From contig NZ_JNLC01000015.1 in the NCBI RefSeq assembly GCF_000702305.1, positions 296,001 to 360,000 on the forward strand: a stretch of 64,000 nt of DNA, written 5' to 3'. Each line of letters begins with the position of its first letter. Within the stretch, counting starts at the first letter, position 1. A program made the position numbers and the translations under genes. The notes under the pieces were generated by a model. That model was not told where the DNA came from, made no database searches, and worked only from the letters and a program-made list of their open reading frames with translations. Shown piece by piece: positions 8,198 through 18,073 of the stretch. Source of the stretch: Allobosea sp. 117 (GTDB lineage Bacteria > Pseudomonadota > Alphaproteobacteria > Rhizobiales > Xanthobacteraceae).

Positions 8198-9246
8198 CCT
8201 CTCCCGCGCAGGTCGACATAGGCGCTCATGCCGGGACGCAGCTCGGGCAGCTTCTCCACCGGATAGGCGCGCACCTCGAAGGTACGCAGATCGAAATCGC
8301 CGGTCGCCCGTGTCGCGCGCCAGCCGGCATATTCGCCGCGGGTGGCGATGGTGCGGACCTCGACGGTCACCTCCCGGTCGCCGAGCGCCGGAATGCGCAC
8401 CGCGACCTTGTCTCCTACCTTGAGCCGCTTCACCAGGTCCTCGCGCAGGTCGAAGCGCAGCCACACATCGGAAAGGTCGACCAGCGACAGAAGGGGAACG
8501 CCCGGCGACACGTATTCGCCCTGCTCGACACCGAGCTGATAGATCTGGGCGGCGGCCGGGGCCGTCACGATGAGTTCGTCGACCTGCGCCTTCAGGGTCG
8601 CGATGGCGGCATCCGCATCAGCGACCTTCGCTTGCGCGACGCCCCGCTCCTCGGGCGTGTAGCCGGCCACGGCCTCGTCGAGCGCCGACTTCGCCTGCTC
8701 GTGGGATCGCTGGGCGACCTCGAACGCGGCGGTAGCCTCGTCGAGCTTCTGCACCGAGGCAAAGTCCTTCTCGGTGAGCTGCCGCGTCCGATCATAGGTC
8801 TGCTGCTGCAGCTTCAGATTGGCCCCGGAGGAGGCGACCGCGGCCCGTCGCTCATCTATCACCTCCTTGCGCGTGCCGGTCATGATGCGGGCGAGATCGG
8901 CCGCGGCAACCGCGCGGGACGCCTGCGCCTGCTTGAGCTTCGTCAGCAGCTCGGGATTGTCGATCGACAGCAGCACCTGCCCGGCCGCAACATTCCCGCC
9001 TCGCTCGATCGGCCGCGCACCGACCCGCCCGTCGACACGGGCGGCAATGTCGAGCCGCCTCGCATCCGCCTCGCCCTGAATGAGCAAAGGCTGCGGCAGG
9101 ACGGCATACCAGAGCGTGAGAGCAACGATGCCGGTGACGGCGGCGAAGACGATGAGCGTTGCCGGCAGCGCGGAGCCGCGCTCGTCCCGAGGACCCGCAT
9201 TGGGAGCGTCCGGCGCCTGAGAACCGGTGTCGTTCGGCTCGCTCAT
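8194..9246 (-). CDS. HlyD-family membrane fusion protein, copy B
   Basis: A 350-residue periplasmic adaptor with one membrane helix near residues 26-50, lipoyl half-motifs (VAAGQVLLSIDNPELL and VTAPAAAQIYQLGVEQGEYV) and a coiled-coil hairpin between them. Start ATG 9246 has GGGGAAGC upstream; an in-frame start at 9270 lacks such a site. It is the first gene of the efflux operon, overlapping the permease gene by four bases. Two different adaptors in one operon suggest a heteromeric adaptor ring or a specific outer-membrane partner. Confidence 0.85.
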   Translation of the reverse strand: MSEPNDTGSQAPDAPNAGPRDERGSALPATLIVFAAVTGIVALTLWYAVLPQPLLIQGEADARRLDIAARVDGRVGARPIERGGNVAAGQVLLSIDNPELLTKLKQAQASRAVAAADLARIMTGTRKEVIDERRAAVASSGANLKLQQQTYDRTRQLTEKDFASVQKLDEATAAFEVAQRSHEQAKSALDEAVAGYTPEERGVAQAKVADADAAIATLKAQVDELIVTAPAAAQIYQLGVEQGEYVSPGVPLLSLVDLSDVWLRFDLREDLVKRLKVGDKVAVRIPALGDREVTVEVRTIATRGEYAGWRATRATGDFDLRTFEVRAYPVEKLPELRPGMSAYVDLRGRG

Positions 9247-9332
9247 GGCACGCTTCCCCAGGACCCGCACGCGGACAAAACGATGCGAGGCTATTCGGGC
9301 GTGCCGGCCTGGCGGTAGTGAGCCGTCGCCGG

Positions 9333-11117
9333 CTAACGGTTAGCGGCCGTGCTTTCAGCGTAGGATGCCATCAGGGCATCGAAATCCTTGGTGTTGCGCA
9401 GGCGATCGAAGCGGGCGTCGGTACGGATCCACGCCCGGTCCATCTGCCTCGCCGCTATCGATCGCGTTAGCGCCGTTAGCGCATGGCCGCCGTCACCGAC
9501 CGCAGCGGCAAGCGTCGCTACCGCAAACTCGGAAGCAGGCGTGTGCGCTGCGAGGAGGCGACGGGCGCGGTCCGCGTTCCCGAGCCAGGCCTCGAGCTCG
9601 GCGCGAGCGAAGGCAAGGCAGGAAGCCGTTGCATTCGGCTCATCCCACTGCTCGGCGATTTCCGTCGCGAGCTTGCCTTCGCCGCCGAATATGTCGGCAA
9701 GGGCGAGATGAAAGCGCGCCTCGGCGGCAAGCTCCCTGCGCCGCGGCCCGAACCGCGCGAGCAGCACGCCAAACCGGCGCGACTGATAGTGGCAGACCGC
9801 TTCCGCGATATCCTGCTGGATCGAGAACGGCTCGAGTTCGCGCGCGCTCCGGAACATCGCCTCGGCTTCCTCGTGCCGCTCCAGGATGGTCAGAAAGGCA
9901 CCGAACACACGGCGAGCGCGGGCGGTTCCGCCCAGCCGCGTGGAGATCGAGAAGGAGGCCTCGGCATCCTCCCTGTTGAAATCGAGCCAGGCCGCGATGG
10001 TGGCGCGGGCGGCGTGCGCCTCGGCCGAAGAGGGATCGAGAAGGATCGCCTGCGCGGCGGCGCGTTCCGCGAGGCTGCGCGCCTCGGCATGGCCCATGAG
10101 GCCCAGGCGAAACATGTCGCATGCGCAATCGGCGATGCCGGAATGGCTGCGGGCATAGTCCGGCGCAGTCCGCGCGACCTCCTCGAATATGGACATCGCC
10201 TTGCGCAGGCTGTCGGGCGTCTGCCGGTCGAGCCATTGCCGCGCCCGGGCGATCTGGGCGAATGCGTCGAGCGCCTCGGGTCCCGGACGGATCTCGTTGG
10301 CCCGCATCCGGGAGCTATCCAGCCGCAACCGGTTCAGCATGGTCGCAGCGATCTTCTCCTCGAAGTCCACGAGATCGTCCTCGGCCGCCTCGAAACGGTC
10401 CGACCAGACCACGAAGCCGCGCGCATTCGAAACCTCGACGGTAACGCGCATGCGCCCGGCGCCGCGCCGCACCGTGCCCTGGATCAACGCATCAAGATCG
10501 AGCTCGGCGGCGATATCCGCCATGGCCCGGCGGTTGCCGATTCCCCAAAACGTGACGCCGCGCGACGCGACGTGAAGCCCCTCCGCCGCGCCGAGCGCAA
10601 AGATGAGTTCGTCGGTGAGCCCCTGGGCGAAGCTGTCGTCCACGGGGTCGCCGGACAGCGCCTGAAACGGCAGGACGGCGATCGCGGCGCCCCGCCCCTC
10701 CTCGAAGAGCGGACGGCCTGCTGACGTGCCCTGATGCTCGGGTTCGCTCCTCGAAGTCTGCCGGCTGAAGGTGGCGGCATATGTGCCTGTCTTCAGGTCG
10801 ATCCGCATCTCGTTGGCGGCACCTTCGCCGGTATAATACTCTTCGAGCTTGCGGCGCAGCCGCCGCACTTCCACGCGCACCGCCGAATCGATCCGCGGGT
10901 CATAGGCCGGCTCGCGACCATAGAGCTCGTTGCCGATCACCGTTTCCCTGAGCGCGGCGCCCCGCCCGGCAAGCGTCTCCTCCACGAGAAAGCCGAGCAG
11001 CGCCTGGAGCCGCTCGGAACCGGCAAGCGCATTGCTGGCCTGCACCCGCTTCAGCTCGGCACGGACGAGATCGCGCGAGGGAATCGTCTTGGCGGATGCG
11101 GCCGGTGATCTGTTCAT
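9333..11117 (-). CDS. Putative signal-transduction regulator: N-terminal DNA-binding-like domain, TolB-like domain, TPR repeats
   Basis: A 594-residue protein. Residues about 15-120 match the domain containing ERLQALLGFLVEETLAGRG, YDPRIDSAVRVEVRRLRRKLEEYY and a terminal GTYAATF, found at the front of many tetratricopeptide regulators. Residues about 140-260 resemble the TolB/adenylate-cyclase-associated module (AVLPFQALSGD...FAQGLTDELIFAL). The remainder is a row of TPR-like helices. ATG 11117 is chosen over upstream in-frame codons because the conserved domain begins shortly after it. The gene ends 86 bases before the hlyD-permease operon on the same strand, so it may regulate that operon. 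Ligand and mechanism are unknown. Confidence 0.7.
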   Translation of the reverse strand: MNRSPAASAKTIPSRDLVRAELKRVQASNALAGSERLQALLGFLVEETLAGRGAALRETVIGNELYGREPAYDPRIDSAVRVEVRRLRRKLEEYYTGEGAANEMRIDLKTGTYAATFSRQTSRSEPEHQGTSAGRPLFEEGRGAAIAVLPFQALSGDPVDDSFAQGLTDELIFALGAAEGLHVASRGVTFWGIGNRRAMADIAAELDLDALIQGTVRRGAGRMRVTVEVSNARGFVVWSDRFEAAEDDLVDFEEKIAATMLNRLRLDSSRMRANEIRPGPEALDAFAQIARARQWLDRQTPDSLRKAMSIFEEVARTAPDYARSHSGIADCACDMFRLGLMGHAEARSLAERAAAQAILLDPSSAEAHAARATIAAWLDFNREDAEASFSISTRLGGTARARRVFGAFLTILERHEEAEAMFRSARELEPFSIQQDIAEAVCHYQSRRFGVLLARFGPRRRELAAEARFHLALADIFGGEGKLATEIAEQWDEPNATASCLAFARAELEAWLGNADRARRLLAAHTPASEFAVATLAAAVGDGGHALTALTRSIAARQMDRAWIRTDARFDRLRNTKDFDALMASYAESTAANR

Positions 11118-11576
11118 GGCACGTGGGTTACCAAGGTTGAGCCGCCCGAGGGGCGGCGAAAACCGGAGGAGCCATATTACCGACCATCGCGAATTTATAG
11201 CCTGATCGTCAGTACAGGCGTGCAAGCGACAGGGGCAGCTTTTGGCGACCGGGGCGAAGGAACAGGCCAGCGGCTCAGACTAGGATGCCGGAAAATCGAT
11301 CAGCAAGCAGAGGCATCATTTCAGTGGGCGCTATCGACAAAGCTAGTTTCGAGTGCGTCGCGACCATGGCCACCGGGGGACAGCTCATTTTCGGGGGTCG
11401 AGGCAGCCACCGTCTCGTCCAGGCGTCTGCGAACACCGCATCCCTCCCGCACTTAGCGGCTCGGCTCCGCAACATAGGAGCCTCCCACCCCCGCAGTCAT
11501 CGAAAGCATTCACGAGAGCGTCATGCTGTCCATTCCGGACACTGAACCACAAGGCGAATCGCGATGGGAAACGTCG
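11118..11576. other. 459-base intergenic region
   Basis: Lies between the 5' end of the regulator gene and the 3' end of the MFS gene. A small hairpin (GCCGCC 11141-11146 with GGCGGC 11152-11157) sits in the regulator's 5' leader. No convincing gene, promoter or mobile element was seen in the rest; open frames here have no recognisable domain. Confidence 0.5.
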
Positions 11577-12818
11577 TTACGGGCGGCCGCCTGATCTCGA
11601 GATGCAATGCCCCAGCGCAACGCCAATCGCGACGATCATCGCTCCGCCGGCCAGCAGGAAGGTCAACCGCATCCCCGCCGCGATAGCTGCGGGGGCGGCG
11701 CTGACGAGATCCTCAGTCCCGACGCCGATGGCGAACACGGCGCCCATGGCGGACGCGCCCGCGATCAGACCGATATTGCGCGACAGGTTGAGCAGCCCCG
11801 ATACCGTGCCGCGCCGGTCCTTGGGGGTGTCCGCCAGCGCGGCCGTATTGTTGGCGGCCTGGAAGAGCTGGTAGCCCGGCGTCAGAACGATGATGGAAAG
11901 CACATAGCCTGTGACGCCGATCATGTTCGGCAGGATCGCCAGAAGGAATGCCCCCGCGGCCAGGAGCGCGAGCCCGATGGCGAGCACGCGGCCGCTTCCC
12001 CAGGAATCGACCAGCCGCCCGGAAGGAACGCCGCCGATAATGGAAATCGCGGGGCCGATCGCCATGACGAATCCCACCAGCGTCTCCTTCAGGCCGAGAC
12101 CGAGGCCGAGATAGAAAGGCCCGACTACCAACGTCGTCATCATCACGGCGGCGACCAGGAGGTTGACGAGGAGATTGGGCGCGAGGCTCCGGGTCAGCAC
12201 CGCCCGCAGGCTCGCGGACGACGGCTTTCCCTTGCTGGGGCCGTCCGGCAGCATGGCGAAAGCCGAGATCAAAGCGACGGCCGCCAGCGGGAGTTGCGCC
12301 CAGAAAATGCCGCGCCATCCCGTTACCGGGATCAACAGCCCTCCAAGCGACGGGCCGAGCGCCGTCCCCAGCGCCGATACCGTGCCGAGCAAACCCATGG
12401 CGCGCCCCACGCGCGCCTCGCTCGCGGTCTGGCGCATCAGCGCCATGGAGAGCGTCATCAGGAACGCGGCGCCGATGCCCTGAATCGCTCGTGCGCCTAT
12501 CAGGAACCACAGATTCGGCGCGAGGGCGCACAGCAGCGACGCGACGGCGAACAATCCCAGGCCCGCGACAAGCATCGGCTTCAATCCGCGGCTGTCGCCG
12601 AGCCGCCCCGCGATGACGACGCAGACCGTCAGGGCGGCGAGATAGGCGACGACGACCCACCGCACCTGCGCGAACGGCGCCGAAAATGCCTCTGCCAGCG
12701 CCGGCAGCGCGATATTGGCGATGCTGGTGCCGAGCGAGGCCAGCAGCATCGCCAGGGACAGCGTGATCGTGATTTGGGTCTGCGTTTGCTCCGATACGCA
12801 TGATTCAGCCTGTTCCAT
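11577..12818 (-). CDS. MFS drug-efflux transporter (DHA2/EmrB-QacA-like)
   Basis: A 413-residue multi-helix proton antiporter for drugs or redox-active compounds. The first helix (SLAMLLASLGTSIANIALPAL) and loop motif A (GRLGDSRGLKPML) are typical of DHA-type exporters, and motif C appears as GTALGPSLGG. ATG 12818 is preceded by GAGAGA and matches the family N-terminus; earlier in-frame codons would run into the promoter. It is divergent from the MerR-type gene and reads from a MerR-style promoter with a 19-bp spacer (12855-12885), so that regulator very likely controls it. Confidence 0.85.
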   Translation of the reverse strand: MEQAESCVSEQTQTQITITLSLAMLLASLGTSIANIALPALAEAFSAPFAQVRWVVVAYLAALTVCVVIAGRLGDSRGLKPMLVAGLGLFAVASLLCALAPNLWFLIGARAIQGIGAAFLMTLSMALMRQTASEARVGRAMGLLGTVSALGTALGPSLGGLLIPVTGWRGIFWAQLPLAAVALISAFAMLPDGPSKGKPSSASLRAVLTRSLAPNLLVNLLVAAVMMTTLVVGPFYLGLGLGLKETLVGFVMAIGPAISIIGGVPSGRLVDSWGSGRVLAIGLALLAAGAFLLAILPNMIGVTGYVLSIIVLTPGYQLFQAANNTAALADTPKDRRGTVSGLLNLSRNIGLIAGASAMGAVFAIGVGTEDLVSAAPAAIAAGMRLTFLLAGGAMIVAIGVALGHCISRSGGRP

Positions 12819-12854
12819 CGCCCGTCTCTCTTGCTCCGACGCCCGTTGGAGAGC

Positions 12855-12885
12855 AGGCTGCCACTTCAAGTCAGCTTGAGGTCAA
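12855..12885 (-). promoter_or_regulatory. MerR-type promoter with SoxR-box-like operator for the MFS gene
   Basis: On the minus strand, -35 TTGACC (12885-12880) and -10 CAGCCT (12860-12855) are separated by 19 bp, the long spacer that MerR regulators correct. Inside it is ACCTCAAG-CTGA-CTTGAAGT (12882-12863), an inverted repeat with 7 of 8 arm pairs. The core CCTCAAGCTGACTTGAAG matches the E. coli SoxR box CCTCAAGTTAACTTGAGG at 15 of 18 positions. Confidence 0.75.
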
Positions 12886-12887
12886 GC

Positions 12888-13331
12888 GTGAAACTTCTGG
12901 ATATCGGAGAGGTTGCGGCGAAGAGCGGAATTAAGCCGTCGGCGCTGCGCTACTATGAAGAGGCCGGGCTGATTTCAGCGGTTTCCCGGCACGGGCTGCG
13001 CCGGCAGTTTCCGCCTGAGGTGCTATTGCAGCTCAAGCTGATTGCGATGGGCAAGTCGGCCGGGTTCTCGCTCGACGAGATTGCCTGCATGTTCGGCCGA
13101 AACGGGATGCCGGACCTGCCGCGCGACGTGCTTCACGAGAAGGCCGATGAGATCGACCGCCAGATCCGCGAACTGACTGCGTTGCGCGACACGCTCCGCC
13201 ATGTCGCCGATTGCCCCGCGCCCTCGCATATGGAGTGCCCGACGTTCCGGCGGCTGGTGGACGTGGCGGGCAAACGCGGCAGAAAGCACCGGGACGCGAA
13301 AAAACCGAAAATGAGGCCCGGCCCCGGATGA
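12888..13331 (+). CDS. MerR-family regulator, SoxR-like, with two of four cluster cysteines
   Basis: A 147-residue regulator. Residues 1-40 form the winged helix (LLDIGEVAAKSGIKPSALRYYEEAGLI, GLRRQF). The dimerisation helix follows near 80-110 (LTALRDTL). The tail reads CPAPSHMEC, with the two cysteines eight residues apart, the same spacing as the second and fourth [2Fe-2S] ligands of SoxR; the other two are missing. The start is GTG 12888, directly before the conserved MKLLDIGEVA-type N-terminus. It presumably binds the SoxR-box-like site next to its start and activates the divergent efflux gene. Without a full cysteine set it probably senses something other than through a SoxR-type cluster. 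Confidence 0.85.
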   Translation: MKLLDIGEVAAKSGIKPSALRYYEEAGLISAVSRHGLRRQFPPEVLLQLKLIAMGKSAGFSLDEIACMFGRNGMPDLPRDVLHEKADEIDRQIRELTALRDTLRHVADCPAPSHMECPTFRRLVDVAGKRGRKHRDAKKPKMRPGPG

Positions 13332-13410
13332 CGATCGGCCCGCCAGCGCAATGGCTCTCGTGCCTGCCTCCAGACATCGGGCTCTTGAGCGGAAACGTGG
13401 CGGTCGGCGG

Positions 13411-14652
13411 TCACGCCTGTGATTCCCGTCTGCGCAGCAGGATCGACAAGGTCACCACCAGCACCACATTGCCCAGGGCGACAGCAAAGAGCACACCAAG
13501 CGCCCCATGCGCGCCGAAGCTGCCGATCACCATGGCGCCGAGCGACGGAGAGGCTGCCTGTCCGATGAGGCTCGGCATCGCTATCCGGCCCATGATCGCC
13601 GGATAGCGATCAGCGCCGAAGATGGCGAGCGGCAGCGTGCCACGCGCGATCGACTCGATCCCGATACCCGCGCCGTAGAAGATCAACGCCGCCGCAACGA
13701 TCGGGAAGCCGGCCCAGAGAAGGCCGACGCCGATAGCGACGAAGGCCGTCGAGGCGAGCTTCGTCCAGATTGGGTGATGGAACCGGCTGATCGCCATCTC
13801 GATGGCTCGCGCTCCGACCTGCGACGGCCCGACGAGCGCTCCGAGCGCGACGACTGCGCCGAGCGCAATGTCGCGGGCCTGAAGAATCGTCAGCAGATGG
13901 ACCGAGAGCGTCGCCGAGATCATCGAACTGATCGCGATCACGAGCGCGACCAGAACGAACAGCGGCTTCGACCCGGGCGGAACCAACGGGCCATCATTGC
14001 CGTCGGCATCACCGGCCGCGACCTTCGCGGCGCCAGCCCCCTCCCGCTTCGGCTGCTTCGGCAGTGCGAAGACATAGAGCGGCAGCAGGACGAAGAGATG
14101 GATGCCGGCATAGATCAGGCAGGTCGCGCGCCACCCGAACTCGGAAACCAGCAGCGCCGAAAGCGGCCAGCACACCGTGCTGGCGAAGCCGCCGAACAGG
14201 GTGAGCGCCGTGATGGCCGTGCGGGCGCCCAGGCCATAGAGCCGGCCGAGCGTGGCGAAGGCCGCGTCATAGAGGCCGGCCCCCATGCCGGTGCCGAGGA
14301 TGAGCCAGGAGAGGATATAGACCGGCAGATTGGGTGAGAGGGCCAGCCCGGTCAGGCCAAGGGCGAGAAGGATTGCGCTCGCGGTGAGTACGACGCGCCC
14401 GCCCAACCGCTGAATGGCATCGCCCACGCGCGGCGAGACGAGGCCGGCGACCAGCAGGCCGAGCGACAGTCCGCCGACGATCCATGCTAGTGACCAGCCG
14501 GTATCGCCTGCGATCGGCGCGGCAAGCACCGCGAGCAGATAATAGGACGAGCCCCAGGCGAGGATCTGCGTCACGCCGAGAACGGGGATGATCGACCGAA
14601 GAGGCGGCGCCCCCTCGACCCCGGCGTACCCACTGTCAGCGGCTACGGTCAC
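13411..14652 (-). CDS. MFS transporter of unknown substrate
   Basis: A 413-residue protein with about 12 membrane helices in two halves separated by a charged loop (KQPKREG, residues about 195-225). N-terminal GVTQILAWGSSYYLLAVLAAPIAGDTGWSL is typical of a proteobacterial MFS group often found beside small flavoproteins. It starts at GTG 14652, whose last two bases form part of the TGA of the upstream flavoprotein remnant (GTGA), so the two were once a coupled pair. Some such pairs lie in arsenic-resistance loci, but no ars gene is present here and the substrate is open. Confidence 0.8.
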   Translation of the reverse strand: MTVAADSGYAGVEGAPPLRSIIPVLGVTQILAWGSSYYLLAVLAAPIAGDTGWSLAWIVGGLSLGLLVAGLVSPRVGDAIQRLGGRVVLTASAILLALGLTGLALSPNLPVYILSWLILGTGMGAGLYDAAFATLGRLYGLGARTAITALTLFGGFASTVCWPLSALLVSEFGWRATCLIYAGIHLFVLLPLYVFALPKQPKREGAGAAKVAAGDADGNDGPLVPPGSKPLFVLVALVIAISSMISATLSVHLLTILQARDIALGAVVALGALVGPSQVGARAIEMAISRFHHPIWTKLASTAFVAIGVGLLWAGFPIVAAALIFYGAGIGIESIARGTLPLAIFGADRYPAIMGRIAMPSLIGQAASPSLGAMVIGSFGAHGALGVLFAVALGNVVLVVTLSILLRRRESQA

Positions 14653-15303
14653 GCGGCAACTCCGCAGCCGCAGCGCTTCTCGCCCTCGTCTTTCGCCACG
14701 GCGTCGGCGACGCGGCAGGCATCAGCGGTGTTCAGTGCCGGGCCGCAGCAGCCGCCGCTCGCGCCCTCGCCCGAAAAGCTGGTCGTGCAAACGCCGGTCT
14801 CGGGAAGCACGAGATGAACATCGTCGGCCGCCGCCATGTCGCCGGCGAGCGCTGCAGCGACGGAGCGCACCTGTTCATAGCCCGTCAGAAGCAGGAAGGT
14901 GGGCGCGCGACCGTAGCTCTTGATGCCGACCGTGTAGAAGCCCGGCTCGCTATGGGCGAGTTCGCGGTGTCCATGCGGAGGAACCGAACCGCAGGAATGT
15001 TGGTTCGGGTCGATCAGCGGGCCGAGCGCCCTGGCGCTTTCAAGCCACGGATCGAGGTCGAGCCGTAATTCGCGGGTCAGCGACAGGTCGGGACGCTGCC
15101 CCGTCGCCACGACGATCCGATCCACAGGCCCGATCGAGCGCGGTCCCTCGGCCGTCTCGCCGTCGACCATGATCCGACCATCCTTTTCGCGGACGGCGAG
15201 AATGGAAAGTCCAGCCACAAGGACAGCCCGGCCGCTCTCGACCAGTTCCCGCGTCTGCGCCCCCAGCTCGCAGCCAGGATGGCTTGCCCTGATTTCATAT
15301 GTC
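14649..15303 (-). pseudogene. 5'-truncated FAD/NAD(P)-binding flavoprotein gene
   Basis: Encodes the last ~215 residues of a flavin monooxygenase-like protein of about 440 residues: PVDRIVVATGQRPDLSL, LIDPNQHSCGSVPPHG, a GRAPTFLLLTGYEQVRS block, and a cysteine-rich tail ending CGCG. The N-terminal FAD- and NAD-binding glycine motifs are absent. Upstream of about 15303 the frame continues only through unrelated sequence and the antisense of the neighbouring ABC gene. Its 3' end is intact and coupled to the MFS gene. Read as a deletion remnant whose promoter and first half were lost. Confidence 0.75.
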
Positions 15304-15514
15304 GGGACTAATCGACATAATGATGGAACGCAAGATGACGGCTGATGATCTGACACGTTGGGCTGCCGTGTAGAAACGGCGTCATCACGTCTGCGCTGAA
15401 GGCGGCGGTCCAGGCGCCGCACCATTCCGCTCAGCTCTTCCAGGCTGGCCATGCGGCGTTTCTGGAGCAGTCCGAGGCGTCCGCCGGAGGGCCTCCGGGT
15501 CGCTGACCTCGAAG

Positions 15515-16612
<1,098 letters not shown>

Positions 16613-16652
16613 GATGCGGCTCCGAAACGGGAAAGGGGCTCGGCGCACATGG

Positions 16653-18071
16653 TCAATGCTCGCTGCTGCCGGGCATGAGACGCAGGGCGAGGCGCGTCCA
16701 CGCCGGTGCGGTCTCGTTGCGGATCTCGGCGTCGTTCTTCCGGCGGACGGCGCTGCGGACCAGCTTCGCGCCGACAAAGCGGAACGGCTCGGGCGGCAGG
16801 CTCGCGCGGCGGGCGAGGCCAACGAGGCCGCTGCCGCTCCAGCGATCTTGCCTTTCCAGCGCGAGGCTGGCGAGGATGCGTCCGGCAACCGGCGTCTGGG
16901 CGATGCCGGTGCCGTTGAAGCCCATGCCGAAAACGATGTTCGGATGGCCCGCGAGACGGTCGAAGACCGGTACGTGCTCGGGGACGCAGTCGATCGGTCC
17001 CGACCAGTCATATTCGATGGGGGCATCGCTCAGCGCCGGATAGACGCGGTGCAGCTCGCGGACATTGTTCCGCCCGTGCTCAGGGCTGCGATTGAAATCC
17101 GGGCCGAAATCGCCGCGGAAGGCGACATTGCCGCTGCCGCGGCCGAACACCACCCGGCCGGAGAGGGTGCGCTGATAGTAGAGCACCTGCTGCTGCGAAT
17201 CGCAGATCGAGATGCCCTCCTCCCAACCGAGCTGGTCGAGCCGGTCGGGCACCGGCGCCGTGGCGACGACCTGACTGTCGACGACATAGAGGTGCCGTCG
17301 CAGCTCAGGCAGCGCCGACAGCCAGGCATTGGCGGCGAGCACCACCTTCTCCGCCTGCAGCTCGCCGGATGCCGTCCGCAGGGTGACGACCGGGCCGGGG
17401 CGGATATCGAGCACCGGGCTGCGCTCGTGGATGATGACGCCGCGCGCGATGGCGAGATCGCGCAGGCCGCGGGCGAGCTTGGCGGGATGCACCGTGCCGG
17501 CCCGGTCCTCGACGATGCCGGCATAGGAGGCGCCGGAGCCGGTGCGGCGGGCGATCTCCTCGGCGGAAAGTGTGCGGAAGCGGTCGGCGCCGGCCTCGCG
17601 GGTCATCCGCGCGGCGCGGTCCCAGGCGCCTTCCTGCGCCACGGAACTCGCCGTCCACATCCAGCCATTGAGGCGCAGATCCATGTCGACGGTGCCGGAG
17701 CGCTGCAGCGCCTCGAGCTCGGCGATGGCGTCCACCGTATCGGCGCAGAGCTGCCGCCCCTCCTCCAGACCGACCACGGCACTAAGGCGGTCAAGCTCGG
17801 CGTACCAACTATGGACCTGACCGCCATTGCGCCCCGACGCACCGGAACCGCACAGATCGGCCTCCAGCACCACCACGCGCTTGTCGGGCGCGAGTTCGCG
17901 TATGCGCAGCGCCGTCCAGAGGCCGGTATAGCCGCCGCCGACGATGGCGACATCCGCGCGTATGCGGCCGGCCAGTGGCGTAGTGGCGGGCGCGGCGGCG
18001 ATGTCCTGCAGCCAGAACGAGCGGTCGGCGGGCGCGGCGACGGCCGGCTGCCGCAAGCGGAGAAGCGCCAT
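16653..18071 (-). CDS. FAD-dependent oxidoreductase of the DAO family (PuuB-like)
   Basis: A 472-residue amine or amino-acid oxidase-like flavoprotein. The FAD-binding motif GGGYTG lies at residues 45-50 with a preceding SFWLQD segment typical of gamma-glutamylputrescine oxidase relatives; NGTGIAQTPVAGRILASL near the end closes the FAD site. ATG 18071 lies two bases after the kinase stop. In a fructosamine operon it could oxidise the glycated amine or the amine released after deglycation. This pathway role is inferred from context; the family also covers many other substrates. Confidence 0.8.
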   Translation of the reverse strand: MALLRLRQPAVAAPADRSFWLQDIAAAPATTPLAGRIRADVAIVGGGYTGLWTALRIRELAPDKRVVVLEADLCGSGASGRNGGQVHSWYAELDRLSAVVGLEEGRQLCADTVDAIAELEALQRSGTVDMDLRLNGWMWTASSVAQEGAWDRAARMTREAGADRFRTLSAEEIARRTGSGASYAGIVEDRAGTVHPAKLARGLRDLAIARGVIIHERSPVLDIRPGPVVTLRTASGELQAEKVVLAANAWLSALPELRRHLYVVDSQVVATAPVPDRLDQLGWEEGISICDSQQQVLYYQRTLSGRVVFGRGSGNVAFRGDFGPDFNRSPEHGRNNVRELHRVYPALSDAPIEYDWSGPIDCVPEHVPVFDRLAGHPNIVFGMGFNGTGIAQTPVAGRILASLALERQDRWSGSGLVGLARRASLPPEPFRFVGAKLVRSAVRRKNDAEIRNETAPAWTRLALRLMPGSSEH

Positions 18072-18073
18072 GG

